From the NCBI RefSeq assembly GCF_019090095.1, contig NZ_JAGQFP010000002.1:1364001-1428000 (forward strand): a stretch of 64,000 nt of DNA. The letters run 5' to 3'. The notes below the pieces were generated by a model, which was given only the letters and a program-made list of their open reading frames with translations, searched no databases and was not told where the DNA came from. The DNA is from Stutzerimonas stutzeri (GTDB lineage: Bacteria; Pseudomonadota; Gammaproteobacteria; Pseudomonadales; Pseudomonadaceae). The translations under genes and the position numbers were made by a program. This document shows, piece after piece, positions 38,852 to 51,032 of this stretch (the stretch's first letter is position 1; each line of letters opens with the position of its first letter).

Positions 38852-39017
38852 GTGGTTCTCCTTCATCTACTGAAGTCTGTGCGGTGCCGAGGCAAGGCCA
38901 AGGGCACAAACAAGAGGCGGCAAGAGCGCCGTCTATTTTTGTGACTGGAGGCGGCGCGCGGCGGTTCCTGCGCTCCGGCGAGCGGTAGCAGAACCGTCAC
39001 AGGGGTAGATGCAGGCA

Positions 39018-39040
39018 GGCGGGCGCCGGAAGGCACCCGC
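39018..39040 (-). terminator. Hairpin after the HDOD gene
   Basis: GCGGG-C-GCC (39019-39027) and GGC-A-CCCGC (39032-39040) form a stem with one mismatch and a GGAA loop, 12 bp after the HDOD stop on the minus strand. There is no T-run. Confidence 0.4.
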
Positions 39041-39051
39041 GCGGGGAGGAG

Positions 39052-39888
39052 TTACTGCAGCATGCTCATTGCAGCATCCATCGCTGCGGACAGGTCTTCG
39101 TCTTCCTGCAATAACGTGGCGGGATCGAGCCCCAGCTTGGCGAACGCAGGAATCCGGTTCCAGTCCAGCTGCGTGTAGGGGTGGGAGGTGCCGATATGGC
39201 TTTGCAGCGTGGCGACCTGGACGATATCGACATAGTCGACCTTGTCCGAGGTGCGCGAAAAATCCAGATGTTGGCCGGGCACCACGGCGATCGATTCGGG
39301 AAACTCCCAGGCCCGTAGAATCTTCTCGCCGATCAGCGGGTGGATGCGATCGATCACGTGATTGAGGCTGATGGAGTCGCTGAGCAGCGCGTTGTGTTCT
39401 TCGGCATAGGTCAGGATGGGCAGTACGCCGATCTGGTGAACCAGGCCAGCCAAGGTTGCCTGATCGGCCGGCAACCGGGTGAAGTTGCGGCACAGTACGT
39501 GACTGATCGCGGCGATCTCGGTGCTCTTGTTCCAGACCTCGCGCATCTTGCGGTCCACCACGTCAGTGGTGGCCTGGAACATCTGCTCCATTGCCAGGCC
39601 GGTTGCCAGGTTGGAGGTGTAGTTGATGCCCAGGCGGCTGATCGCCATCTGCAGGTCGTTGATCTCCCGATTGGTACGCAGCAAGGGGCTGTTGACCACC
39701 TTGATGATGCGTGCCGTCAGTGCGGCATCGTTGCCGATGACCTTGGCCAGCGTCGGGATACTCACGTCGGGGTCTTCCGCGGCCTCGCGGACGCGCAGCG
39801 CCACTTCGGGTAGCGTCGGCAGGACCAGTTCGTCGTGTTCGATCGCTTGCAGCAAGTCCTGCTGGACCTTGTTGGCAAGAGTGCTCAT
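39052..39888 (-). CDS. HDOD-domain signalling protein
   Basis: 278-residue single-domain HDOD protein (residues about 15-210: LPTLPEVALRVREAAEDPDVSIPTLAKVIGNDAALTARIIKVVNSPLL; HQIGVLPILTYAEEHNALL). HDOD proteins are HD-like domains without the full catalytic His-Asp pairs and act as scaffolds in signalling or motility. No receiver or GGDEF domain is attached. It starts 38 bp after ygfZ on the same strand, so the two may be co-transcribed. Confidence 0.88.
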   Translation of the reverse strand: MSTLANKVQQDLLQAIEHDELVLPTLPEVALRVREAAEDPDVSIPTLAKVIGNDAALTARIIKVVNSPLLRTNREINDLQMAISRLGINYTSNLATGLAMEQMFQATTDVVDRKMREVWNKSTEIAAISHVLCRNFTRLPADQATLAGLVHQIGVLPILTYAEEHNALLSDSISLNHVIDRIHPLIGEKILRAWEFPESIAVVPGQHLDFSRTSDKVDYVDIVQVATLQSHIGTSHPYTQLDWNRIPAFAKLGLDPATLLQEDEDLSAAMDAAMSMLQ

Positions 39889-39926
39889 GTCGTTCCTCGA
39901 TGATTCTGTTGCGTGGCAGGCAGGGG

Positions 39927-40874
39927 CTAGCGCTGGATTTCTCGGTCCGCGTCTAGCGTATAAGGCAATTCAAGCCGCGTGAGCGGAGCGCCATCCGGCG
40001 ATCCCAGGGTTATCCGGCCATCGGCCGCCGCGTCCTCTTGCAATACCGCAAGCAGTTCCAGCGCACCCTCTGCGCGAGCCGCCAGGACGACCTCGCCCAC
40101 GCTCGATCCATGAACCGGCGAGTACAGTTCGAGGCCCGGCGCCGGTACCTCGATGTCACTGCTTTCGGCGGCAAGGCGGTACAGGCGGCGCTTCAATTTG
40201 CCCAGATACTGCATGCGCGCCACGATTTCCTGCCCGGTGTAGCAGCCCTTCTTGAAACTGACGCCATCGAGCGCCTGCAAATTGATCATTTGCGGGATGA
40301 ACATTTCACGAGTACCGGCCAGCACCTGGCCAATGCCCGCACGTATCTGTGCCAGCAGCCAGCGGTCGAGCGGCGCCTGAGGCAGTTGCGCGGCCAGTCG
40401 CAGACGCACGGTGTCGGCGTTCGTCGACCGGGTCCAGAGCTCGGCTCGGCCATCGGGAAGGCGCACGGCAATCATCGAGTGGTCGTGGACTATCTGGTTG
40501 GCGGCGTGCGGCAGGTCCAGTCCCAGGCTGGTCAGGGCGCCGTCGCCCTCGCACAGCCCGAAACGAACCCATTGTTCACTCTCGTCATGCAGTTTCGATT
40601 TCGAGAAGGCGGCATATTTGCTCAGGTCAGCGAGCTGCGAGGGCACCAGGTCGCGGTCCATCGCCATCAGGTAGCCGTCACCTTCCGGCAGAATGCGAAA
40701 GCTCGATTGCATGCGCCCTTTGGGCGTGCACCGCGCGCCGAGACTCGAGTGCTGGGCGTCGAGGTAGTTGAGGTTGCAGGTCAGTTGGCCTTGCAGGAAC
40801 TTGCTTGCGTCCGGCCCGCGTACGGCCAGGATGCCTTCGTGCGACAGGACGCAGAAAAAAGCAGTGTCAGTCAT
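39927..40874 (-). CDS. ygfZ: tRNA-modifying/Fe-S maturation folate protein YgfZ
   Basis: 315-residue folate-binding protein of the YgfZ/IBA57 family, which supports repair or assembly of certain Fe-S enzymes. The signature motif is KKGCYTGQEIVARMQYLGKLKRRLY. The N-terminal part (VRGPDASKFLQGQLTCNL) is the aminomethyltransferase-like fold. The ATG at 40874 starts MTDTAFFCVLSHEGILAV. It is divergent from sdhE, as is common in gammaproteobacteria. Confidence 0.94.
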   Translation of the reverse strand: MTDTAFFCVLSHEGILAVRGPDASKFLQGQLTCNLNYLDAQHSSLGARCTPKGRMQSSFRILPEGDGYLMAMDRDLVPSQLADLSKYAAFSKSKLHDESEQWVRFGLCEGDGALTSLGLDLPHAANQIVHDHSMIAVRLPDGRAELWTRSTNADTVRLRLAAQLPQAPLDRWLLAQIRAGIGQVLAGTREMFIPQMINLQALDGVSFKKGCYTGQEIVARMQYLGKLKRRLYRLAAESSDIEVPAPGLELYSPVHGSSVGEVVLAARAEGALELLAVLQEDAAADGRITLGSPDGAPLTRLELPYTLDADREIQR

Positions 40875-40994
40875 GACGGGTCGCCGTGAAGTAAACCGGA
40901 CCGCATCATAGCAGGACGTCGGCAAAAGGCAGCGTGCCTCGGCTGACACTTCGCACCGTCTGCATGGGGCGTGCCGGCCGGGTGCGCCAGTCGT

Positions 40995-41000
40995 TATAAT
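40995..41000 (+). promoter_or_regulatory. Candidate -10 of the sdhE promoter
   Basis: Perfect TATAAT at 40995-41000 followed by GGCCGC, 28 bp before the sdhE start. No strong -35 is seen. Confidence 0.45.
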
Positions 41001-41028
41001 GGCCGCTTACTTTCAGGAGCGTCTTTGC

Positions 41029-41283
41029 ATGGTCGAACAATCCGAACTCAATCGCCTGTTCTGGCAGAGCCGCCGTGGCATGCTCGAGCTGGATGTGCTG
41101 CTGGTGCCTTTCGTCAAGGAGGTTTATCCGCAGCTGGATGAAGAAGACCAGCGTCGCTACCGCAAGCTGCTCAGTTGCGAGGATCAGGATATGTTCGGCT
41201 GGTTCATGGAGCGCTCCGAGCCTGAGGACGATGATCTGCGTTACATGGTTCGCATGATCCTCGATCGTGTCCAGCCCAAGTAG
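41029..41283 (+). CDS. sdhE: Succinate dehydrogenase assembly factor (flavinator)
   Basis: 84-residue SdhE/SDHAF2-family protein that promotes covalent FAD attachment to SdhA. The conserved [10 protein letters not shown] motif (the RGxxE active region) lies near residue 17. The ATG at 41029 gives [22 protein letters not shown] lies upstream. The ygfX gene starts inside its end, with 17 bp of overlap. Confidence 0.95.
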   Translation: MVEQSELNRLFWQSRRGMLELDVLLVPFVKEVYPQLDEEDQRRYRKLLSCEDQDMFGWFMERSEPEDDDLRYMVRMILDRVQPK

Positions 41284-41690
41284 CCAGCTGTTCGAGTGCC
41301 GCTGGGCGGCGTCTGGCCTGTTGCTGGTGCTTTATCTGGCGGTATGGGTGTTGGCCCTCGGGGCTTTGCTTGTCTTGCCGGTTCCCTTTTGGTTCCGGCT
41401 GCTTGCCGTGTCGTTGTGCTTGCTACATGCCGTCTGGGTGATTCCGTCGTGCATCTTGCTGAGTCGCGACAGCTCCTGGCTCGGGCTTCGCCACGATCAG
41501 CAGGGCTGGGCGCTGTGGAGTCGGCGTGCGGGTTGGCAGCCCGTCCAGCTGCTGCCTGACAGTCTGGCGCTGCCGCTCGTTGTGATCCTGCGGTTTAGGG
41601 ATCAAGGCGACTGGTTGGCGCGTGGTGTGTGCATTCCACGTGGAGCGATGCCGCCGGATGAGCATCGGCGCCTTCGGCTCCGGCTGAAAT

Positions 41691-43304
<1,614 letters not shown>

Positions 43305-43391
43305 TTCGAATCTCACAGTGAGGCGAGCGCTAGTATATAGGCGCGTCCACCTGCAAAATAGCGATCCCTTGTTTATGTAGTCGCTGCTTTG

Positions 43392-43418
43392 GAACTTTTC
43401 TTGCAAGCCCGTCTCTAT
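43392..43418 (+). promoter_or_regulatory. Distal sigma-E/AlgU-type promoter of algU
   Basis: GAACTT (43392-43397), a 16-bp spacer and TCTAT (43414-43418), followed by AG. It matches the AlgU (sigma-22) consensus GAACTT-N16/17-TCTGA at -35 and closely at -10. The spacer is almost the same as in the proximal copy. Confidence 0.75.
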
Positions 43419-43571
43419 AGACAGTTGTGGAAGCGAGCCAGCTGGCCATCGAATGAATGGCGGTTGGACTTTGCTGTGGATACCAAGGGCGCGTCATCCA
43501 AACGATCCGTTTCGGTGCGTTGCTCGCTAATGCCGTCAGGTGTGTTGCAGGAAAGCTTGCTTGAAGGGGGA

Positions 43572-43598
43572 GAACTTTTGTGTAAAGCCCGTGTCTAT
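43572..43598 (+). promoter_or_regulatory. Proximal sigma-E/AlgU-type promoter of algU
   Basis: GAACTT (43572-43577), a 16-bp spacer and TCTAT (43594-43598), 60 bp before the algU start. Both hexamers and AAGCCCGT in the spacer are identical to the distal copy 180 bp upstream. Confidence 0.75.
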
Positions 43599-43657
43599 TC
43601 TGGCAGGTCAGCTCGCAGGCGAGCGCAGCATTCCTTCCAGGTCAGGGAGGGATGTTC

Positions 43658-44239
43658 ATGCTAACCCAGGAGCAGGACCAGCAACTGGTCGAGCGGGTGC
43701 AGCGGGGAGACAAGCGGGCTTTTGATCTGTTGGTTCTGAAATATCAGCACAAGATTCTTGGGTTGATTGTGCGCTTCGTACATGATTCTCACGAGGCTCA
43801 GGACGTTGCGCAGGAAGCCTTTATCAAAGCCTACCGCGCGCTTGCGAATTTTCGCGGTGACAGCGCTTTTTATACCTGGCTGTACCGCATCGCCATCAAT
43901 ACGGCGAAAAATCATTTGGTGGCTAGAGGGAGAAGGCCGCCAGACAGCGATGTCAGCTCTGAAGATGCCGAGTTCTACGAAGGGGATCACGCCCTCAAGG
44001 ACATCGAATCACCGGAGCGAGCGCTGCTCAGGGATGAAATTGAAGACACAGTTCATAGAACTATCCAACAACTTCCGGAAGATTTGCGCACGGCTCTAAC
44101 ACTGCGCGAATTTGATGGTCTTAGTTATGAAGACATTGCAAACGTCATGCAGTGTCCGGTGGGTACGGTCCGCTCACGGATATTCCGGGCGCGGGAAGCC
44201 ATCGACAAGTCATTGCAACCCCTGTTGCATGAATCCTGA
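43658..44239 (+). CDS. algU: Envelope-stress sigma factor AlgU (RpoE, sigma-22)
   Basis: 193-residue ECF sigma factor. Region 2 (KYQHKILGLIVRFVHDSHEAQDVAQEAFIKAYRALANFRGDSAFYTWLYRIAINTAKNHL) and region 4 (LPEDLRTALTLREFDGLSYEDIANVMQCPVGTVRSRIFRAREAID) are almost identical to P. aeruginosa AlgU. It controls alginate and envelope-stress genes and is held by MucA. The start at 43658 (MLTQEQDQQLVERV) matches known AlgU; another in-frame ATG lies 2 codons upstream. It leads an operon with mucA, mucB, mucC and mucD and appears autoregulated. Confidence 0.97.
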   Translation: MLTQEQDQQLVERVQRGDKRAFDLLVLKYQHKILGLIVRFVHDSHEAQDVAQEAFIKAYRALANFRGDSAFYTWLYRIAINTAKNHLVARGRRPPDSDVSSEDAEFYEGDHALKDIESPERALLRDEIEDTVHRTIQQLPEDLRTALTLREFDGLSYEDIANVMQCPVGTVRSRIFRAREAIDKSLQPLLHES

Positions 44240-44270
44240 GACAGCGGCGACAGCCAAGAGAGGAACCGCC

Positions 44271-44870
44271 ATGAGTCGTGAAGCCCTGCATGAATCGCTG
44301 TCCGCGGTGATGGATAACGAAGCGGACGAGTTGGAATTACGTCGAGTACTCGCCGCAGACGGCGACACCGACATGCGATCGACATGGTCGCGTTATCAAA
44401 TCGCTCGTGCCGCCATGCACAGGGAGTTGATCGAGCCTCGTTTGGATATCGCCTCGGCGGTGTCGGCCGCTCTGGCTGATGAGCCGGTCATCACTGCGGC
44501 CAAGCCCAAGCGTTTTGCCTGGGGCAACCTGGGTCGCCTCGCCGTAGCGGCATCGGTCACCGTCGCTGTGCTGGCTGGCGTACGTCTGTACAATCAAAGC
44601 GAAGTGGCTGGTCCGCAGATCGCACAGCAGGCGGCACAGCCTAGCATTGCGGTACCGCAGGCCAATCAGGGTCCAGCGGTGCTGGCCGGTTACAGTGAAG
44701 ACGCAGGCTCGTCTGACGCCCAGGCGACGGATGTGCAGGCTTCGGCTGAAGGCTGGCATGAAAAGCGGCTGCCGACCTATGTTCGCCAGCATGCCCAACA
44801 GGCCGCGTTTGGTGGCGGCTCTGAAGGTGCGTTGCCCTATGCGCGCGCTGCCAGCATGGAAGATCGTTAA
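44271..44870 (+). CDS. mucA: Anti-sigma factor MucA
   Basis: 199-residue single-pass inner-membrane anti-sigma factor. The cytoplasmic AlgU-binding domain is MSREALHESLSAVMDNEADELELRRVLAADGDTDMRSTWSRYQIAR; the membrane helix is LAVAASVTVAVLAGVRLY near residues 85-102, and the periplasmic domain carries the RseP/AlgW processing targets. The frame is intact, so the mucoid-type truncations known from P. aeruginosa are not present. AGAGGAA precedes the ATG. Confidence 0.95.
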   Translation: MSREALHESLSAVMDNEADELELRRVLAADGDTDMRSTWSRYQIARAAMHRELIEPRLDIASAVSAALADEPVITAAKPKRFAWGNLGRLAVAASVTVAVLAGVRLYNQSEVAGPQIAQQAAQPSIAVPQANQGPAVLAGYSEDAGSSDAQATDVQASAEGWHEKRLPTYVRQHAQQAAFGGGSEGALPYARAASMEDR

Positions 44871-44878
44871 GGAAGAAC

Positions 44879-45823
44879 ATGCGTGTAATACCGCTGTGTG
44901 TGGTACTCGGAGGCTGGCTGTCGATGCCGGCCTTCGCTGCTGATGCCGATACCTGGATGGAACGCCTGGCGGCGGCCGAGAAGAAGCAGAGTTACCAAGG
45001 CACTTTCGTTTATGAGCGCAATGGTAGCTTCTCCAGTCATGCGGTCTGGCAGCTAGTAGAGGGTGATCAACTGCACGAGCGGCTCTTGCAGCTCGACGGC
45101 CCGGCTGTCGAGGTGTCGCTGGTGGATGGGAAGGTCCAGTGCGCCAGCGAGGAAATGGCTTCGCAGGTTCGTGACGGCAAGCCATGGCGGCAGCAGCCGT
45201 TGGACCCGGCGGCGCTGTCCCGGTGGTACAACTTTCAGGTCATCGGTGAATCTCGCGTCGCGGGGCGCCCGACCGTCGCGTTGTCGATCAGGCCAAAAGA
45301 CCAGCACCGTTACGGCTTCGAAATTCACTTGGACCGAGAGACGGCATTGCCGCTCAAATCGCTGTTGCTCGACGAGAACGGTCAGTTACTCGAGCGTTTT
45401 CAGTTCACCCAATTCTCGCCTGACGCCCTCGCGCCCGCGGATGTCCGTGCCGGCTCTGGCTGCCAGGCGGTTTCCCTGGCAGCGGAAGAATCGTCGACGT
45501 CGCCTAAGTGGCGTTCTGACTGGCTGCCGGACGGGTTCCAACTGCTGGACTCTAAAGTCCGTCCCAGCCCGGCTTCGGATGAGTCGGTCACCTGGCTTTC
45601 CTACGGTGATGGGCTCGCCCGCTTCTCGGTGTTTCTTGAGCCGCTCAATGGTGCGGTAGTCGAGGATGCGCGCAGTCAGATGGGGCCGACCGTCGCGGTG
45701 TCCAAACGTATTTCCACCGCCGGAGGCGATGTCATGGTCACCGTGGTGGGTGAGATTCCGTTAGGGACAGCCGAGCGAATCGCATTGTCCATGCGCGCTG
45801 GAGCTGAACAGGCTTCGCGATGA
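44879..45823 (+). CDS. mucB: Periplasmic AlgU regulator MucB (RseB)
   Basis: 314-residue RseB-family protein with a signal peptide (MRVIPLCVVLGGWLSMPAFA) and the lipid-sensing two-domain fold (DADTWMERLAAAEKKQSYQGTFVYERNGSFSSHAVWQLVEGDQLHERLLQLDGPAVEV). It binds the periplasmic part of MucA and shields it from proteolysis until lipids or lipopolysaccharide displace it. It starts 8 bp after mucA and overlaps mucC by 4 bases. Confidence 0.95.
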   Translation: MRVIPLCVVLGGWLSMPAFAADADTWMERLAAAEKKQSYQGTFVYERNGSFSSHAVWQLVEGDQLHERLLQLDGPAVEVSLVDGKVQCASEEMASQVRDGKPWRQQPLDPAALSRWYNFQVIGESRVAGRPTVALSIRPKDQHRYGFEIHLDRETALPLKSLLLDENGQLLERFQFTQFSPDALAPADVRAGSGCQAVSLAAEESSTSPKWRSDWLPDGFQLLDSKVRPSPASDESVTWLSYGDGLARFSVFLEPLNGAVVEDARSQMGPTVAVSKRISTAGGDVMVTVVGEIPLGTAERIALSMRAGAEQASR

Positions 45824-46326
45824 TCGAAGAACCGGGTCGGGTGATTGCCGTAGAGGCGGGTGCGGTTTGGGTCGAGACTCAGCGTAGCAGCACCTGTTCC
45901 GGTTGCTCGGCCAAGAACGGCTGCGGTCAGGGTTTGATGGATAGGCTGGGTGTCCGCGAGCGACGCGGATTGATACGGGCATTATCCGACCTGCAACTGA
46001 ACGTAGGCGACTCGGTCGTGATAGGTGTACGCGAAAGCGTGCTGCTGCGAGGGGCCCTCCTTGTTTATCTCTTCCCGTTGATCGCATTGTTTGCCTCGTC
46101 GTTGCTGGCCTTGGAGTTCGGTGCCGCCGAACCCTACGTCATGCTCGCCGGCATCGGAGGCTTTCTGCTGTCGTGGTTGGCGGTGAGAAAGCGCAGTCAG
46201 CAAACGGCGTGTGATCCTGCGCTGCAACCGGTTGTGCTGCGAGCGATGTTGGTGGGGGCGGCTGGCCGTGGTCAGGCCGATAAGATTCTGACAAGGGAGA
46301 GTGATTTTGAGGGTTTCACGGAATAG
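45820..46326 (+). CDS. mucC: RseC-family membrane protein MucC
   Basis: 168-residue inner-membrane protein of the RseC/MucC family. A Cys-rich N-terminal segment (SSTCSGCSAKNGCGQG) precedes two membrane helices (LLRGALLVYLFPLIALFASSLLALEF and YVMLAGIGGFLLSWLAVRK). RseC is linked to reduction of SoxR by an Rnf-like (Rsx) complex in E. coli; an rnf operon occurs 10 kb away. Its 3' end overlaps mucD by 20 bases. Confidence 0.9.
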   Translation: MIEEPGRVIAVEAGAVWVETQRSSTCSGCSAKNGCGQGLMDRLGVRERRGLIRALSDLQLNVGDSVVIGVRESVLLRGALLVYLFPLIALFASSLLALEFGAAEPYVMLAGIGGFLLSWLAVRKRSQQTACDPALQPVVLRAMLVGAAGRGQADKILTRESDFEGFTE

Positions 46327-47713
46327 CTGCTTCGCCTTTCTCGCTGCATTGTTTTGTCTCGGCCAGGTTGCGCTAGCTAATGCGCAACTGCCGGACTTCA
46401 CCCCCTTGGTGGAAAGTGCGTCGCCAGCGGTAGTCAACATCAGCACCAAGCAACATGTCCAAGCCCGTGGCGCGGCTCCGCAGATGCCGGACCTCGAGGG
46501 GCTGCCACCGATTATCCGAGAGTTTTTCGAGCATGGCTTCCCGGCGATGCCCGAGGGTCAGCAGCCGGACGCGCAATCGCTAGGTTCTGGCTTCATCATC
46601 GCTGCGGATGGCTATGTACTGACCAATAACCATGTCGTGGCCGATGCCGATGAGATCATCGTGCGCATGCCTGATCGTAGCGAGCTGGAAGCAACGCTTG
46701 TCGGCGCCGATCCACGCACGGACGTGGCTTTGCTTAAGATTGACGCCACCGGTCTGCCGACGGTCCGGTTGGGCGATTCCAGCTCGCTGAAGGTGGGCGA
46801 GTGGGTGCTTGCGATCGGCTCGCCGTTTGGCTTTGATCACACGGTGACGGCTGGCATCGTCAGTGCCACCGGAAGGAACCTGCCCAGCGAGAGCTACGTG
46901 CCATTTATCCAGACCGACGTCGCGATCAATCCGGGTAACTCCGGTGGGCCGCTGTTCAATTTGCAGGGGGAGGTCGTCGGTATCAACTCGCAGATCTTCA
47001 CCCGGTCGGGCGGCTTCATGGGGCTGTCCTTTGCCATTCCGATCGACGTCGCGATGGATGTGGCCGACCAGTTGCGCACCGAGGGTAAGGTCAGCCGTGG
47101 TTGGCTGGGCGTGGCGATACAAGAGGTGAACCGAGATCTGGCCGAGTCGTTTGGGCTCGAGCGTCCGGCAGGTGCGTTGGTGGCGCAAGTCATGGATGGA
47201 GGCCCGGCGGCCAAGGGCGGGCTGCGAGTCGGTGATGTCATTCTTAGCGTCGACGGTCATGCGATCGATATGTCGGCTGACCTGCCGCATCTGATCGGGG
47301 CCATGAAGCCGGACACCAATGCCAAGCTTGAAATTGTCCGCGATGGAGAGCGTGAAACGCTCACCGTTAAGGTCGGGTCCCTGCCGGACGAAGGCAAGGA
47401 GGCAGCGGCATCCGGCCGCAACGCCGAGAAGAGCAGCAACAGGCTGGGTGTGAAGGTGTCGGAGTTGACGGCCGAGCAAAAGCGCACCCTCGACCTGCCG
47501 GGCGGGGTGGTGATTACCGAAGTATCGAGCGGGCCGGCGGCGATGATCGGCTTGCGTCCGGGTGATGTCATCACGCATCTGAATAACCAGGCAATCGACT
47601 CGGTTTCGACATTCGCCGAGGTGGCAGAGCAATTGCCGAAGAATCGCTCGGTCTCCATGCGTGTACTGCGGCAGGGTCGAGCGAGCTTCATCACATTCAA
47701 GCTCGCCGAATAG
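46307..47713 (+). CDS. mucD: Periplasmic serine protease MucD (DegP/HtrA family)
   Basis: 468-residue DegP-type protease and chaperone. It has a signal peptide ending ALANA, a trypsin-like domain with His109 (NNHVV), Asp139 (RTDVALLK) and Ser212 (NPGNSGGP), and two PDZ domains (about 260-350 and 375-465). It degrades misfolded envelope proteins and restrains AlgU signalling. The start is uncertain: TTG at 46307 is 7 bases after AGGGAG and is preferred, while GTG at 46301 is too close to that site. It overlaps the end of mucC. Confidence 0.94.
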   Translation: MRVSRNSCFAFLAALFCLGQVALANAQLPDFTPLVESASPAVVNISTKQHVQARGAAPQMPDLEGLPPIIREFFEHGFPAMPEGQQPDAQSLGSGFIIAADGYVLTNNHVVADADEIIVRMPDRSELEATLVGADPRTDVALLKIDATGLPTVRLGDSSSLKVGEWVLAIGSPFGFDHTVTAGIVSATGRNLPSESYVPFIQTDVAINPGNSGGPLFNLQGEVVGINSQIFTRSGGFMGLSFAIPIDVAMDVADQLRTEGKVSRGWLGVAIQEVNRDLAESFGLERPAGALVAQVMDGGPAAKGGLRVGDVILSVDGHAIDMSADLPHLIGAMKPDTNAKLEIVRDGERETLTVKVGSLPDEGKEAAASGRNAEKSSNRLGVKVSELTAEQKRTLDLPGGVVITEVSSGPAAMIGLRPGDVITHLNNQAIDSVSTFAEVAEQLPKNRSVSMRVLRQGRASFITFKLAE

Positions 47714-47730
47714 CGCGAATCGCTACATCA

Positions 47731-47755
47731 AAGCGGCCTACGGGCCGCTTTTTTT
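47731..47755 (+). terminator. Terminator of the algU-mucABCD operon
   Basis: Perfect 8-bp stem AAGCGGCC (47731-47738)/GGCCGCTT (47743-47750) with a TACG loop and a run of seven T (47749-47755), 18 bp after the mucD stop. Confidence 0.93.
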
Positions 47756-47911
47756 GTGTATGCGCGGCTCATTCGGTGCCCGCTTTGCTCAGCGGTTGGA
47801 GGGCAGGAAATCCTTAGCGGGGTCTGGCGTGGCGCTGAATAGACCTATCAGGTACACTTTGCGGCTATTTTCGGCGGGCAATCGGTCCGCGGCGTATTCG
47901 AGTGTTTAGTT

Positions 47912-49710
<1,799 letters not shown>

Positions 49711-49711
<1 letters not shown>

Positions 49712-50565
49712 TGTCGATCAATTTTCCGCTGTTGCTGGTGATTGCCGTAGCGGTCTGCGGCTTTCTTTCGCTTCTCGACCTGGTGTTCTTCGCACCGCGT
49801 CGTCGGGCGGCGATAGCGAACTATGAGGGGCAGACCGGCGAGCCTGACCAGTCGACGCTCGACGCCTTGAACAAGGAGCCGGTGCTGATCGAGTACGGCA
49901 AATCGTTCTTTCCGGTGTTGGCGATCGTGCTGGTCCTGCGGTCGTTTCTGATCGAACCGTTCCAGATTCCGTCGGGATCGATGATTCCGACGCTCGAAGT
50001 TGGCGACTTCATTCTGGTGAACAAGTTTGCCTATGGCATTCGCCTGCCCGTCGTCGATACCAAGGTTATCGATGTCAGTGATCCCCAGCGCGGCGATGTC
50101 ATGGTCTTCCGCTATCCGAGTGACCCGAACATCAACTACATCAAGCGTGTCATCGGGCTGCCTGGTGACGTGATTCGCTACAGCGGCGACAAGCAGCTGA
50201 GCATAAACGGCAAGCCCGTTACCGAGATGCTGATCGGCGAGGAGCCTGGAAGCCTGGGTAGCGCCAAGCTGTACCGCGAGCAACTGGGCGACGTGGAGCA
50301 TCTGATTCGCAAGGAGATGGCGCGGTACCGGGTCGAGCCCAATCGTGAATGGCACGTCCCCGCCGGCCACTACTTCATGATGGGCGACAACCGCGACAAC
50401 TCCAACGACAGCCGCTACTGGCATGATCCGGCGATTCCAGCCGAGCTTGCCGGGATGGTTCCCGATCGCAACATCGTCGGCAAGGCGTTTGCGGTATGGA
50501 TGAGCTGGCCGGATCCCAAATTCAGCAATCTGCCGAATTTCTCCCGAGTCGGGTTGATTCACTGA
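49711..50565 (+). CDS. lepB: Signal peptidase I
   Basis: 284-residue inner-membrane protease with two N-terminal membrane segments (about 5-25 and 65-82) and a periplasmic catalytic domain. Ser90 (PSGSMIPTL) and Lys145 (YIKRVIGLPGD) form the catalytic dyad at the same positions as E. coli LepB; the MGDNRDNSNDSRYW box is present. It cleaves signal peptides from exported proteins such as MucB and MucD. It is coupled to lepA. Confidence 0.97.
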
Positions 50566-50654
50566 GTCTGTGAATCAGGGCCCGGTTCCGCCGGTCCGGC
50601 TCGCTATATTTGAGTCGCCCCGATCCGTGGGTGCCGCACGACATAGAGGTCGAC

Positions 50655-51032
50655 ATGAGTTTCGCTCGTTCGCAAAAAGGGCTGTCCATGCTGAGCTGGA
50701 TCATGGTGCTCGCGCTGGTCGCGTTTTTTGCCAGCACCGCATTCAAGATGCTGCCGCATTACTTCGACTATATGTCCATGGACAAGATCATCTCAGGGGT
50801 GGAAAGTGAACCAGCACTGGAGATCCGCACTGTGCGAGATTTCTACGGTCATGTTCAAAAGGGGATGGAGGTGAACGGCATTCGCGATCTCGATCTTGAG
50901 AAAGCGCTGACTGTGGTCATCGAGAACAACGAGTTCAAAGTCCACCTGGATTACGAAAAACGCGAGCCCCTGATCCGTAACCTCGATCTGGTGGCGAACT
51001 TCGACAAAGAATATCGCCTAAGGATGCCGTGA
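50655..51032 (+). CDS. DUF4845 membrane-anchored protein
   Basis: 125-residue protein with one N-terminal membrane helix ([30 protein letters not shown]) and a small domain ([41 protein letters not shown]) that defines DUF4845. It starts [11 protein letters not shown] at 50655 and overlaps rnc by 4 bases. This gene is conserved between lepB and rnc in pseudomonads, but its function is not known. Confidence 0.88.
   Translation: MSFARSQKGLSMLSWIMVLALVAFFASTAFKMLPHYFDYMSMDKIISGVESEPALEIRTVRDFYGHVQKGMEVNGIRDLDLEKALTVVIENNEFKVHLDYEKREPLIRNLDLVANFDKEYRLRMP

Larger units (their letters stand above)
43305..43657. other. 353-bp intergenic region between nadB and algU
   Basis: No convincing gene is present. 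It holds two sigma-E-type promoters directed at algU (listed separately) and, on the minus strand, a TATACT that could be the -10 of nadB. A 91-codon open frame (43389-43664, plus) crosses both promoters and looks like chance. Confidence 0.8.

Noticed and set aside
43389..43664. 91-codon open frame in the nadB-algU gap
   Set aside because: It spans both algU promoters and runs into the algU start, with no plausible protein features.
44271..44870. Possible mucA frameshift causing mucoidy
   Set aside because: The frame is open from start to stop with normal length and domains.
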